Shown here piece by piece: positions 36,349 through 45,823 of a stretch of 64,000 nucleotides of DNA. The position numbers were made by a program, and so were the translations under genes. This stretch comes from Brasilonema sp. CT11. Its GTDB lineage: Bacteria; Cyanobacteriota; Cyanobacteriia; Cyanobacteriales; Nostocaceae. The DNA is taken from the NCBI RefSeq assembly GCF_017982655.1, contig NZ_JABXYX010000014.1, positions 1 to 64,000 on the forward strand, in the 5' to 3' direction. Under the pieces are notes generated by a model. The model was not told the origin of the DNA, made no database searches, and worked only from the letters and a program-made list of their open reading frames with translations. The stretch's first letter is position 1, and every line of letters begins with the position of its first letter.

Positions 36349-37671
36349 ATGCTTGTCATCATAGTTGCACTTCTCGCCTTTTATCTTGCTTGGAATCTCG
36401 GAGCAAATGATGTTGCTAACTCAATGGGAACTTCTGTTGGTTCCAAAGCTGTTACCCTCAAACAGGCATTGATTATTGCTGGAGTGTTAGAGTTTACGGG
36501 TGCGGTACTATTTGGACAAGAGGTATCGCAAACTTTGGCGACAGAAATTGTCAATCCAGCTTTGTTTGCCGATACACCGCAAATGCTAGTTACTGGAATG
36601 GTGGCGGTGCTGCTTTCTGGCGGTTTGTGGCTGCAAATTGCTACATCACGGGGTTTACCTGTATCATCTTCTCATGCGGTTGTTGGTGCGATCGCCGGAT
36701 TTAGCTGGGTTGCTTTGGGAGTGAGTGCGATCGATTGGTCAACAATTGGACAAATCACGATAGGTTGGATTATCACCCCAATCATCACTGGTGCAATTGC
36801 TGCTTTATTCTACAGTCAAATCAAGCGCTGGATTTTAGATCAACCAAATCCATTAATACAGTTAAACGAGTGGATTCCTTGGTTGAGTGCTGTTTTGCTG
36901 GGGATATTTGGTGTTATTGTGCTACCGTCATTAACTCAGGGACTAGCAACTTTTCTGATTGAGCAAGTTGGTTTCAAAATACCTGCTCATGATATTCCAT
37001 TGGTAACTGGTGCTGTAGCTACAGTTGGACTCACCTTTTACAGCTGGCGACAGTTGGAGAGAGGGACAAGGGGAGCAGGGGAAGTAGGGGAAGTAGGGGA
37101 AACAGGGGGAGTAGGGGGAGTAGGGGGAGCAGGGGGAGTAGCAAATCCTCGATTCACCAATCCTGTTGAAAGGTTATTTGGTCGATTTCAATTGCTGAGT
37201 GCTTGTTTTGTTGCTTTTGCTCATGGTTCTAATGATGTGGGAAATGCGATCGCTCCTTTAGCTGCAATTGCTTACATTAACCGCACTGGCAGTGTACCTA
37301 CAAATGGTTTTAACATCCCCATATGGATTTTAATACTTGGTGGCGTTGGGATTGTCACTGGTTTAGCCATTTTGGGAAAAAAAGTTATCGCCACGATTGG
37401 CGAAAGTATTATTTCCTTGCAACCCAGCAGTGGATTTTGTGCTGAACTCGCAACTGCCACAACTATTCTGCTTGCCTCTCGGTTGGGTTTACCCGTCTCC
37501 ACCTCCCATGCTTTGGTTGGTGGTGTTGTTGGGATTGGACTGGTGCAAGATTTTAAATCAATTCAATTCAAAACTCTTCAAGGAATTGCTGCAGCATGGG
37601 TGATTACAGTTCCTGCAAGTGCGGTTCTTAGTGCGGCTATCTTTTCAGTGTTGAGATTAAAGTTTGGATAA
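36349..37671 (+). CDS. Inorganic phosphate transporter, PiT family
   Basis: 440 residues with about ten transmembrane helices in two halves. The duplicated PiT signatures are NLGANDVANSMGTSVG near the N-terminus and AHGSNDVGNAIAPL in the second half, each followed by the GLPVSSSHA/GLPVSTSHA motif. It is a low-affinity phosphate symporter in the inner membrane. The central cytoplasmic loop (about residues 235-265) carries an unusual Gly/Val/Glu stretch encoded by 9-bp G-rich repeats at 37057-37140. The frame is preserved, so the protein should be functional. Confidence 0.92.
   Translation: MLVIIVALLAFYLAWNLGANDVANSMGTSVGSKAVTLKQALIIAGVLEFTGAVLFGQEVSQTLATEIVNPALFADTPQMLVTGMVAVLLSGGLWLQIATSRGLPVSSSHAVVGAIAGFSWVALGVSAIDWSTIGQITIGWIITPIITGAIAALFYSQIKRWILDQPNPLIQLNEWIPWLSAVLLGIFGVIVLPSLTQGLATFLIEQVGFKIPAHDIPLVTGAVATVGLTFYSWRQLERGTRGAGEVGEVGETGGVGGVGGAGGVANPRFTNPVERLFGRFQLLSACFVAFAHGSNDVGNAIAPLAAIAYINRTGSVPTNGFNIPIWILILGGVGIVTGLAILGKKVIATIGESIISLQPSSGFCAELATATTILLASRLGLPVSTSHALVGGVVGIGLVQDFKSIQFKTLQGIAAAWVITVPASAVLSAAIFSVLRLKFG
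37057..37140. repeat. 9-bp G-rich tandem repeat inside the PiT gene
   Basis: Units of GGGGAAGTA and GGGGGAGTA, about eight, encode GEV/GGV triplets in the central loop. The sequence resembles intergenic G-rich repeats elsewhere in the window (45505-45550). Confidence 0.8.
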
Positions 37672-38165
37672 CGCGCGTGTTACCTCACCCCGGCTTTGGC
37701 TGACGCCAAAACCTCCCCTCTCCTTTAAGGAGAGGGGTGCCCGATAGCGTAGCGTGCCGTTAGGCATAGGGCGGGGAGGGGTCATATCAAGTCCGCCTAA
37801 CTACTTACGATATGTCATTGCGAGTGGAACGAAGTGAAACGTTCGCGTAGCGTGTCCCCTTGGGACTCAGCAATCGCAGGGTTTGGGATTGCTTCACTCC
37901 GCTATCGCTCCGTATGTCCTTCGGACACGCTACGCTAACGCAATGACAACTATTAAACCGGACATAATATCATATAAATCCAACGCGCGTGTTACCTCAC
38001 CCCGGCTTTGGCTGACGCCAAAACCTCCCCTCTCCTTAATAAGGAGAGGGGTGCCCGATAGCGTAGCGTGCCGTTAGGCATAGGGCGGGGTGAGGTCAAA
38101 TCAACGTGGAATTAAAGCTTGAACGTGAAATTGACACCAATGGCACAGTACCTAACCGAAATATC
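37672..38165. repeat. Intergenic repeats: direct pair flanking a MITE-like element
   Basis: Gap of 494 bp without a gene. Two direct copies of a repeat starting GCGCGTGTTACCTCACCCCG (37673-37780 and 37984-38093) flank a MITE-like element at 37784-37970, whose centre has TGTCATTGCGAG and CGCAATGACA ends. This suggests insertion of one repeat between copies of another, or duplication of a larger unit. Confidence 0.75.
37784..37970. mobile_element. 187-bp MITE-like element, copy 1
   Basis: ATATCAAGTCCG (37784-37795) and CGGACATAATAT (37959-37970) form imperfect inverted ends. The interior includes TGTCATTGCGAGTGGAACG. It is the inverted counterpart of the element at 41335-41496, and the adhesin gene lies between them. 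Confidence 0.65.
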
Positions 38166-41018
38166 TTATTTCACTGCAGCACAACTACTATTAGGCGCTG
38201 GCTGCTCACGCACCGGACCAGTCTTAGTCGGATCATAACCAACCAGCACCACCTGACCTTTGTCGTTATATATCCAACCCTGTGCTGGTATTATCTGTTT
38301 GACAGGTGGCTTTTGAGATACGTGCTTTTGTTTTTTACCTGTTGAACTTACCGTACTAGGGACAGGCTGAATTAAATCAACACGCACATTGTCACTACTG
38401 AGAATTTTATTTGGATTAGTTGGCAAACCCCCGCGTCCGGTGACAGTGAAAGTGCTACCAAAACCTTTAACACAGGGATTTAGAGCAATCTGCTGCGCCG
38501 GGTCAACTACAGTTTGTGTTAATTCAAATAATCCTTGGGTGGGGTCAATATCAACTACATTAATTAACACATTACCACTCAACTGGTTATTTACCCCTGT
38601 GGCGGTGATGTCACTTGTATTTGGGGAAGCCGGATTGCGAGACACAAAGCCAAAAATACCTTGACTATTGATTTTAACATTACCACCACGGGAATTAGCA
38701 GAGTTAGCAGTGATATCGCTATTGTCAAAGCCAACCAGAACACCAGTATTAATATTGATGTTGCCGCCAATAACGTTTTCTCCTGTGGCGTTGGTTGTGA
38801 TGTTGCTGTTGCGACGAATAATCAAATCTTTTGAGTTAATGTTTATTGTCGCTTGCTTTCTATTCGGGTCAAATTTAGCGCTTTGTGTATTCGCGATAAG
38901 TAAGCCGTTGTTTAAACGGATAGAGCGAGCATTTAATGTCATCTTGCCTGCAGTTCCTGTTCCGAGACTCTGCACGCTTACTCTTGCCCCATCTTGCACT
39001 AGCAAGGTATTGGTTTTGACCGTAAGATCACCCGCATCCCCTGTTGATTTTGAGTTTGCTTGAGCACCCAAGCCACTAGAAAACTGACCATTAGCGCTTC
39101 TACCAATCAGTTGCACATCTTGGGCATCAACGCTCAAATTTCCCCCCTTGCCCGCACCAAAAGTGCTAGCATTTACCTGTGCCCCATCTCGCACTAGCAA
39201 GGTATTGGTTTTGATTGTCAAATCACCCGCATCCCCTGTTGAGTTTGAGTTTGTAGAAGCAAACAAGCCACTAGGAAACTGACCATTAGCGCTTGTACCA
39301 ATGATTTGCACATCTTGGGCATCAACGCTCAAATTTCCCCCTTTGCCCTTACCAAAAGTGGTAGCAGCTACCTGTGCCCCATCTCGCACTAGCAAGGTAT
39401 TAGTTTTGATTGTCAAATCACCCGCATTCCCTGTTGAGTTTAGCTGTGCAGAAGCACCCAAGGCACTGGGAAACTGACCATTAGCGCTTGTACCAATGAT
39501 TTGCACATCTTGGGCATCAACCCTCAAAATTCCCCCCTTGCCCGCACCGAAAGTGGGAGCGCCTATCTGTGCCCCATCTCGCACTAGCAAGGTATTGGTT
39601 TTGATTGTCAAATCACCCGCATCCCCTTTTAGCTGTGCAGAAGAAAACAAGCCACTGGGAAACTGACCATCAGCGCTTGTACCAATGATTTGCACATCTT
39701 GGGCATCAACCCTCAAATTTCCCCCCTTGCCCGCACCGAAAGTACCTGCGCCTACCTGTGCCCCATCTCGCACTAGCAAGGTATTGGTTTTGATTGTCAG
39801 ATCACCCGCATTCCCTGTTGAGTTTCGCTCTGCATCAGCAAGCAAGCCACTGGAAGTCTGACCATCAGCGCTTGTACCAATGAGTTGCACATCTTGGGCA
39901 TCAACGCTCAAATTCCCCCCTTTGCCCGCACCCAAAGTGCTAGCGTTTATCTGTGCCCCACCCTCAAGCCGCAAGTTGCTCGCACTGATATTGACATCCC
40001 CTCCCTGTCCATTTGCTCCTGATTGCACGTTATTATTAATTTGACTATTATTAAGGTTTATTGCGACCGTAGCATTAACCGAAATATCTCCCGCCTGAGT
40101 ACCAACTGTCCCCAAGCCTTCTCCTATTCCAGCCTGAAGAACACTTCCTCCGGTCATCTCTAAATTACGGGCATTAACAGCAATACTACCACCACCGCCT
40201 GAGCTTACATTAACTCCCGCACCATTCGTCAGCGATACATCACCTCTTTGTACTCCTACAGGAAAACTCAAGCTACCATCACCATTGAGTCCCACCGTCC
40301 CAGCAGCAGATAATCCTCCTAACTCAACTCGTCCTCCTGGTGCTTTCAATCCTCCACCATCTAAGTTGACATTACCACCTACCAGTGTTAAGGAATTTCC
40401 TTGTGGAACCGTCAGACCAACAACATTACCACTATCATCAACAGCCTGAGACTGATTGCTGATATATTTGGAATTCTGCTGATAGTTCAACCCAAGCGGA
40501 ACAGTTATAGTTAACAATGGCGGTGCTTGGGGATTTGTCGCACTAAACTCAAACCCATCCTTAAATATCAAACTATTTGCCGTACTTCCCAAAAATGAAC
40601 CACCCACATCCAAGCGAGCATTTGGTCCAAAGATAATTCCATTCGGATTGATAAAAAACAAGTTAGCATTGCCCAACACACCCAAAACACCTTGAATGTT
40701 CGAGACATTACCCCCAGTCACTCTGGTGAGTATGTTTGCAATCCCAGCCGGATTGGAAAAATAAGCTCCTCTACCTGCATTGATATTAAATTCTTGAAAA
40801 CTATGAAACAGGTTCGCCCCACGAATTGCGCCCCCATCAATCCTGTCGCTAGGGATGCCCTTAATCACATCCTGTGTGACGCGGGAGTTCTCTGCGCCCA
40901 GCGTGTTATCAGGAGTGATTTGTGCTTTGGCTACGGTGAGGTAGCTAAAGCTGAATACGGTTGCAAGAGGTAAGGTGAAGAACAAAAATGGGTGACGCAC
41001 CGGTTTTATCCTCAGCAT
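38166..41018 (-). CDS. Two-partner-secretion adhesin (filamentous hemagglutinin N-terminal domain)
   Basis: 950 residues. A signal peptide (FLFFTLPLATVFSFSYL, cleavage near AKAQ) is followed by a TPS/haemagglutination-activity domain (about 35-165, with RGAYFSNPAGIANILTRVTG and NPNGIIFGP). A beta-helical passenger follows, with five 63-65-residue repeats (about 356-680) of the kind GNAGDLTIKTNTLLVRDGAQ. The protein ends with a Pro/Lys-rich tail. It is probably exported across the outer membrane by a TpsB pore encoded elsewhere and acts as an adhesin or surface protein. The repeats are similar at DNA level, allowing length variation. Confidence 0.9.
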   Translation of the reverse strand: MLRIKPVRHPFLFFTLPLATVFSFSYLTVAKAQITPDNTLGAENSRVTQDVIKGIPSDRIDGGAIRGANLFHSFQEFNINAGRGAYFSNPAGIANILTRVTGGNVSNIQGVLGVLGNANLFFINPNGIIFGPNARLDVGGSFLGSTANSLIFKDGFEFSATNPQAPPLLTITVPLGLNYQQNSKYISNQSQAVDDSGNVVGLTVPQGNSLTLVGGNVNLDGGGLKAPGGRVELGGLSAAGTVGLNGDGSLSFPVGVQRGDVSLTNGAGVNVSSGGGGSIAVNARNLEMTGGSVLQAGIGEGLGTVGTQAGDISVNATVAINLNNSQINNNVQSGANGQGGDVNISASNLRLEGGAQINASTLGAGKGGNLSVDAQDVQLIGTSADGQTSSGLLADAERNSTGNAGDLTIKTNTLLVRDGAQVGAGTFGAGKGGNLRVDAQDVQIIGTSADGQFPSGLFSSAQLKGDAGDLTIKTNTLLVRDGAQIGAPTFGAGKGGILRVDAQDVQIIGTSANGQFPSALGASAQLNSTGNAGDLTIKTNTLLVRDGAQVAATTFGKGKGGNLSVDAQDVQIIGTSANGQFPSGLFASTNSNSTGDAGDLTIKTNTLLVRDGAQVNASTFGAGKGGNLSVDAQDVQLIGRSANGQFSSGLGAQANSKSTGDAGDLTVKTNTLLVQDGARVSVQSLGTGTAGKMTLNARSIRLNNGLLIANTQSAKFDPNRKQATININSKDLIIRRNSNITTNATGENVIGGNININTGVLVGFDNSDITANSANSRGGNVKINSQGIFGFVSRNPASPNTSDITATGVNNQLSGNVLINVVDIDPTQGLFELTQTVVDPAQQIALNPCVKGFGSTFTVTGRGGLPTNPNKILSSDNVRVDLIQPVPSTVSSTGKKQKHVSQKPPVKQIIPAQGWIYNDKGQVVLVGYDPTKTGPVREQPAPNSSCAAVK

Positions 41019-41703
41019 TTTACTAATTTTGAATATGAGGTTGGGAAAAAGACTTTACAATAAGCAAGATTATGGCTCAGTAGTACTAATATCAGGTTTG
41101 TAGGCTCATAGTAATTATTTGTAAGATTTTGTGACAAAGTTGGGACTTACGCACTGAAAACCCGAAACCTCGATCCCCCCTAGCCCACGCCAGGTGCTAA
41201 CTTCCTGCAGAGACGCTCTTGCAACAAGTCGGCAGAGCCGCCCAAATTTTGAATTTTGAATTTTGAATTGGTATTACCCCACCCCGGTTTTGTCTTACGC
41301 CAAAACCTCCCCTCCCCTTATAAGAGGATGTCTGATATCATGTCCGCTTAAATGCTTGTCATTGCGTTAGCGTAGCGTGCGCGAAGCGCATACGTAGCGA
41401 TAGCGGAGTGAAGCAATCCCAGACTCTCGCGATTGCTTCGTTTCACTCTGTTCCACTCGCAATGACATATCACAAGTAATTTGCCGGACATGATATGAGA
41501 AGTCAAAAATGTCATGCTGAACGTAGCGGTAGCGTAGTGTAGACACGAAGTGGCTTCCCGCAGGGTAGCATCTCAAAATTAAACGGGAAACTGAGATTCT
41601 TCGTTCCGCTTCGCTCCACTCAGAATGACAAAATATACCTTGTTGAAACTTTTTAGACATCCTCTAAAGGGGATGGGACATTATCGTTGTGGTTAGCGCT
41701 TGC
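41019..41703. other. Intergenic region with dispersed repeats
   Basis: 685 bp upstream of the adhesin gene. A lone GGGACTTACGCA end occurs at 41142-41153, a degraded CTCACC-type repeat at 41275-41325, a MITE-like element at 41335-41496 and another repeat block with TGTCATGCTGAA and TCAGAATGACA ends near 41511-41630. ORFs through these are repeat translation. Confidence 0.7.
41335..41496. mobile_element. 162-bp MITE-like element, copy 2 (inverted)
   Basis: Perfect 12-bp terminal inverted repeats ATATCATGTCCG (41335-41346) and CGGACATGATAT (41485-41496). The reverse complement matches the element at 37784-37970 over its length, with the two elements inverted across the adhesin gene. Confidence 0.7.
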
Positions 41704-42105
41704 TCAAACGTTCTCTTCTTCTAAACTATTTTGTATTTTTTCATACAAAATTCGACTTTCTTCGTTTTCCGAAATACTTACATAGCGAATTAAATTCGCT
41801 GTGCATTCAGCTGCAAGAAACGCCAGTCTAACACCGTATGGAATATCTTCTATGAAATGTTGTAACTCGTAATTCTCACAAAATTTCTCTTCGGCTTCTT
41901 TTATTTTCCCTTCATTGTTGACTTGTTCATCTTTGACGATAGAACACATGAGAATTTGAAATTTCACTCCTATTTTTTCTATTGCATTATAAAGTGAAAT
42001 CTTTTTTTCAAGAGCGTAAGCACAAGCACGTAATAATTTAGACAAATCTTCGTGACTGCCTGCTTCAAAAAAGGTTTCTTTATCAAATTCTGGCTCAACA
42101 ATCAT
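41704..42105 (-). CDS. Hypothetical soluble helical protein
   Basis: 133 residues, acidic, mostly helical, with no signal peptide or membrane segment. Recognisable stretches are LSKLLRACAYALEKKISLYNAIEK and VRLAFLAAECTANLIRYVSI. No known domain is evident. It lies 155 bases downstream of the TPR/coiled-coil gene on the same strand and may be co-transcribed with it. The ORF has normal amino-acid composition, so I regard it as real, but no function can be given. Confidence 0.6.
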   Translation of the reverse strand: MIVEPEFDKETFFEAGSHEDLSKLLRACAYALEKKISLYNAIEKIGVKFQILMCSIVKDEQVNNEGKIKEAEEKFCENYELQHFIEDIPYGVRLAFLAAECTANLIRYVSISENEESRILYEKIQNSLEEENV

Positions 42106-42260
42106 CTTTCGTTTTCTAACTCATTATACAAAGAACGCTACGTCTGTTAATCCAAACCTCTCAAGATTTTTAGTTTTCATTCAGGCAAAATCAATGAAAT
42201 TCGATAAGCTGCTTCACATCCACTCCATTTTTTCGATGCTAATAACCATGAGCCTGCATT

Positions 42261-45023
42261 TCAACCTGCTACTGTTGGGTTTCCTGCTGAAATTCCAGTC
42301 ACAAACTCCTGAAAACGTTTATCAGAGGCAATTTCATCAAAATCTATGTCAGTTGCCGCTTCTTCCTTATAATCAGGATTAATCTCAACTGCCCGTTGCA
42401 GATTTTCTAAAGCCAACTTAACCTCTCTTTGCAGTGCGTAACAAGCAGCTTTGTTATAATAAGCGTTGGCGTAGTCTGGTTTAATTTCCAGCGCTTTGTT
42501 GAAACATTCAATCGCTTCGTCATCTTGTCCGAGCCTGACTAAGGCGTAACCTTGGTTATTCCAAGCTTTGTAAGACTCAGGCTTGAGTTTGATGGCTTTG
42601 TCAAAACAAGCGATCGCATCTTCATATCGTTCCATTTCTTGCAAAGCAAGAGCTCTGTTGAACCATGCGACACCATCATCTGGCTTAATTTGCGTTGCTT
42701 TCTTGAAAGCAATAAAAGCTTGCTTGTGTTTTTGTAAGTATCCCAATGCTACACCAAGGTCAACCCAGGCTTGATGGTACTCTGGGTTGATTTTTAAAGC
42801 TTGTTCGTAGGAGGCGATCGCATCTTTGTACTGTTTCAACCTCCCTAAAGCCATACCTCTGTTCAACCAAGCAACAGCGTCTTTTGGCTGAATTTCCACT
42901 GCTTGGTTGTAAATAGCAAGTGCATCTTCGTAGCGTCTTTGGGAGAAAAGAACATTTGCTTGTTTGAGAATCTCATCAACTTTTGACTCTTGTTGAGTCT
43001 GAGTATCTTCTCTCACCTCTGGTTGTTGTGGTACTTGCTGTATTTTTTTCTCTACTTTCGGAGTCGCAGATTTGGCGACAGAAGGAGGAGGTGTAACTAC
43101 AGACTGTGGTACTTGCTGTCTTTTTTGCTCTGCTTTGCGAGTCGCAGATTCGGCGACAGAGGGAGGAGATATGACTACAAGTGGTACTTCCTGTACTTTT
43201 TCCTCCACTTTCGCAGTTGCAGATTCGGGAACAGAAGGAGGAGGTGTTACCACAGATAATTGCTCAAGCATGATTTTTTTTCTTTGTTGAGCATCCTTCT
43301 GCAATTCCGAAAGTTGAGATACAAATTCTGCTTCTAATTCTCCCAGCTTTTCAAGAATAGTATTTTTTCTTTGTTGAGCATTCAACTGTAATTCTGAAAA
43401 CTTAGATGCAAACTCACCGCCAGATTTCTCTAAATTCTCTACTACTGTTTCTTTGCGTTGTTGAGCATCCACTTGCAGTTTCGAGAGGAAAGATGCAAAT
43501 TCTAAGCGTAATTGATCTAAACTTTGGATAATTTTGTACTTTTGCTGCTCTGCATCCGATTGGAATTCTGACATTTGAGATGTCAATTCGGAATTCGATT
43601 CTTCTATATTCCCGAGTACAATATCCTTTCGTTGTTGAACACTTTCTTGTAATGCAGACAGTTGTGAGCTAAATTCTAAGCGTAATTGCTCCAAGCTTTC
43701 TGTGAGCTTGTCTTTTTGCTCTTCTGCATCCGATTGGAATTCTGACATTTGAGATGTCAATTCGGAATTCGATTCTTCTATATTCCCGAGTACGATATCC
43801 TTTCGTTGTTGAACACTTTCTTGTAATGCAGACAGTTGTGAGCTAAATTCTAAGCGTAATTGCTCCAAGCTTTCTGTGAGCTTGTCTTTTTGCTCTTCTG
43901 CATCCGATTGCAACCCCGACATTTTCTCTGTCCACTCGGAACTCGATTGTTCGATATTTCCTAGTGCGATATCCCCTCGTTGTTGAACACTTTCTTGTAA
44001 TGCAGACAGTTGTGAGCTAAATTCTAAGCGTAATTGCTCCAAGCTTTCGAGCAGGTTGTGTTTTTGTACTTCTGCATTTGATTGGAATTCTGACATGTGA
44101 GATGTCAACTCAGAATTCGATTCTTCTATATTCCCGAGTACGATATCCTTTTGTTGCTGAACACTCTCTTGTAATGCAGACAGTCGAGATACAACTTCTG
44201 ACTGTAATTGCTCCAAATCATCAAAAATCTTGTTCTTTTGCTGTTGAGCACCAAACTCTAATCCAGATAGTTGAGTTGCAAACTCAAACCGGGACTGTTC
44301 GATATTTCCCAGTGCGATATTCTTTTGTTGTTGAACCTCGCCTTGTAATTCAGACAGCTCAGATGCAACTGTTACTTCCCATGTTTTTAAATTCTCAACA
44401 GTTATATTTCTTTGCTGTTGGGTTTGCAATTCTAACTCAGAAACTTGAGCCGAAAATTCATATTCTAAAGTTTTGACGTTTTGTTTAGAATTTTTGATGG
44501 CTGTTTCTAATTCTGATGTCAGTTGCTCTTGTAAGTTAAATATTTGAGATGGAATTATAGATAAAGTTTCTTGTTCAGTTGTGATTTTTTGTTGAAGAGC
44601 ATCTACTTCCTTATCTAAGCCAGAAGTAATATTTCTCGTTTCTTGGATGAGTTTTTGTGCTTCTTGCTTAACACTCACTAGCTGTTTTTCTAACTCTTCC
44701 AGTCCGTGTAGCCGTTCGATTGCCTTATCAACTATCTCACGGATAGCAACCCGTCGCAGCAGGAATAAAGCAGCAATGACTGTGACTGGAACAAGAGTCA
44801 GCATCGCTAGCCAGACGTTAAGCAAGATAGTATTACGAAGAAAGACGCGATGTTCTTCTGTCAGTCGCGGTAGTTCTTGCTGGTACGGAGTGGAAAGTCC
44901 CGGAGGCTGTGGCGAAGAAGGTGTTTGTTGGGCAGTGGCAATACCAACGGACAGTAGAATGGGTGAGAAGACTATACCGCTTCTCAACAATAAGGCGAAG
45001 ATGGGTTGATTCTTGCTCTTCAT
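42261..45023 (-). CDS. TPR protein with long coiled coil and membrane anchor
   Basis: 920 residues. A signal peptide (ending ATAQQ) or first hydrophobic segment is followed by a transmembrane helix at about 66-88 (LNVWLAMLTLVPVTVIAALF). A coiled coil spans about 100-590 and includes four near-identical 58-residue units (LRLEFSSQLSALQESVQQRK type). A Pro/Val linker of VVTPPPSV units (about 590-670) leads to about six to seven TPR repeats (about 683-905, such as AWLNRGMALGRLKQYKDAIA). It is likely a membrane-tethered scaffold for protein-protein contacts; the partner is unknown. Confidence 0.82.
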   Translation of the reverse strand: MKSKNQPIFALLLRSGIVFSPILLSVGIATAQQTPSSPQPPGLSTPYQQELPRLTEEHRVFLRNTILLNVWLAMLTLVPVTVIAALFLLRRVAIREIVDKAIERLHGLEELEKQLVSVKQEAQKLIQETRNITSGLDKEVDALQQKITTEQETLSIIPSQIFNLQEQLTSELETAIKNSKQNVKTLEYEFSAQVSELELQTQQQRNITVENLKTWEVTVASELSELQGEVQQQKNIALGNIEQSRFEFATQLSGLEFGAQQQKNKIFDDLEQLQSEVVSRLSALQESVQQQKDIVLGNIEESNSELTSHMSEFQSNAEVQKHNLLESLEQLRLEFSSQLSALQESVQQRGDIALGNIEQSSSEWTEKMSGLQSDAEEQKDKLTESLEQLRLEFSSQLSALQESVQQRKDIVLGNIEESNSELTSQMSEFQSDAEEQKDKLTESLEQLRLEFSSQLSALQESVQQRKDIVLGNIEESNSELTSQMSEFQSDAEQQKYKIIQSLDQLRLEFASFLSKLQVDAQQRKETVVENLEKSGGEFASKFSELQLNAQQRKNTILEKLGELEAEFVSQLSELQKDAQQRKKIMLEQLSVVTPPPSVPESATAKVEEKVQEVPLVVISPPSVAESATRKAEQKRQQVPQSVVTPPPSVAKSATPKVEKKIQQVPQQPEVREDTQTQQESKVDEILKQANVLFSQRRYEDALAIYNQAVEIQPKDAVAWLNRGMALGRLKQYKDAIASYEQALKINPEYHQAWVDLGVALGYLQKHKQAFIAFKKATQIKPDDGVAWFNRALALQEMERYEDAIACFDKAIKLKPESYKAWNNQGYALVRLGQDDEAIECFNKALEIKPDYANAYYNKAACYALQREVKLALENLQRAVEINPDYKEEAATDIDFDEIASDKRFQEFVTGISAGNPTVAG
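43559..44254. repeat. 174-bp coding tandem repeats
   Basis: Four units start near 43559, 43733, 43907 and 44081, in frame within the coiled coil. The first two are nearly identical over the whole unit, which suggests recent duplication or gene conversion, while the outer ones have diverged. Confidence 0.85.
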
Positions 45024-45823
45024 AAAGATGATCTATATCCGTTGGTTAGTTTTTGAAGCAGCACAATACTAATTTAGCTTAGTTGCTGGACTTATCTACG
45101 CTATCTAATTTTATTGTGATCCTTTTGCCTCATATTCTTTAGCCAAGCACCTTTTTAAAAGTTGGACTCTGTATCGCTGCGCGAAGCGACGAGGACTTAA
45201 TATCAACTTGGTTTTGTAACTGAATACGGATTGGTTTAGATACTCCCAAAGAGGAAATTTAATGTTGCTGTTTTCTTGAGTCATACAAAAAGGACAATAC
45301 AAAAGACAGAGCGCACAGTAACTAGTATCAAGAAATACTAACATGCTTCCCTGATTTAACGTTTACTAATATGTATTCAATTGTCCTTGAGGTAAATACG
45401 GAAAATTTCGCTCAGCATTTCACTGTTAGAAGGCAGTCTCAGTAGTTATACTACTAAAACTGCCTCAATCATTATATATAGCACATTGTTCGTGCGTCAA
45501 GAATTAGGGGTGTAAGGGTGTAAGGGGGTAAGGGTGTAAGGGTGTAGGGGAGCCAGTGCCCTTCGGGGAGAACCTCCGGTTCCGCTGCGCTAACACAGTC
45601 GCCTACGGAGGGAGACCCTCCTGCAGCGCTGTCTCACCGTGGGCGGGTTTCCCGACTTGAGGCACCTGGCGTGGAAGAAAGTAAAACACTCTTACCCTAA
45701 CTTTATTCCAAAGTTGTCGGAACCAACGAAGAAACCATTCACTTACACACGCCAGATACCTACGGAGGGAAACCCTCCTGCAGTACTGGCTCCCCTACAC
45801 CCCTACACGCCTACACCCCTAGT
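45024..45823. other. Repeat-rich intergenic region with one doubtful ORF
   Basis: 800 bp. A minus ORF of doubtful status lies at 45111-45344. A G-rich tract of AAGGGTGT(A/G) units occupies 45505-45550, and GC-rich dispersed repeats lie at about 45550-45680 and 45755-45800 (inverted pair, GCCAGATACC type). No other gene is supported. Confidence 0.6.
45111..45344 (-). CDS. Doubtful small ORF, unknown function
   Basis: 77 codons from ATG 45344, or 57 from an in-frame ATG at 45284. The C-terminal part (LLKRCLAKEYEAKG) looks protein-like, while the N-terminus is Cys/Leu/Tyr-rich. A GGGAAG lies just upstream of the first ATG. Part of the middle coincides with a GC-rich palindromic repeat (CGCTGCGCGAAGCG), so an insertion into a small gene is possible. 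No family is recognised. Confidence 0.28.
   Translation of the reverse strand: MLVFLDTSYCALCLLYCPFCMTQENSNIKFPLWEYLNQSVFSYKTKLILSPRRFAQRYRVQLLKRCLAKEYEAKGSQ

Noticed and set aside
41367-41660. 97-codon minus ORF
   Set aside because: It is composed of two dispersed repeat elements.
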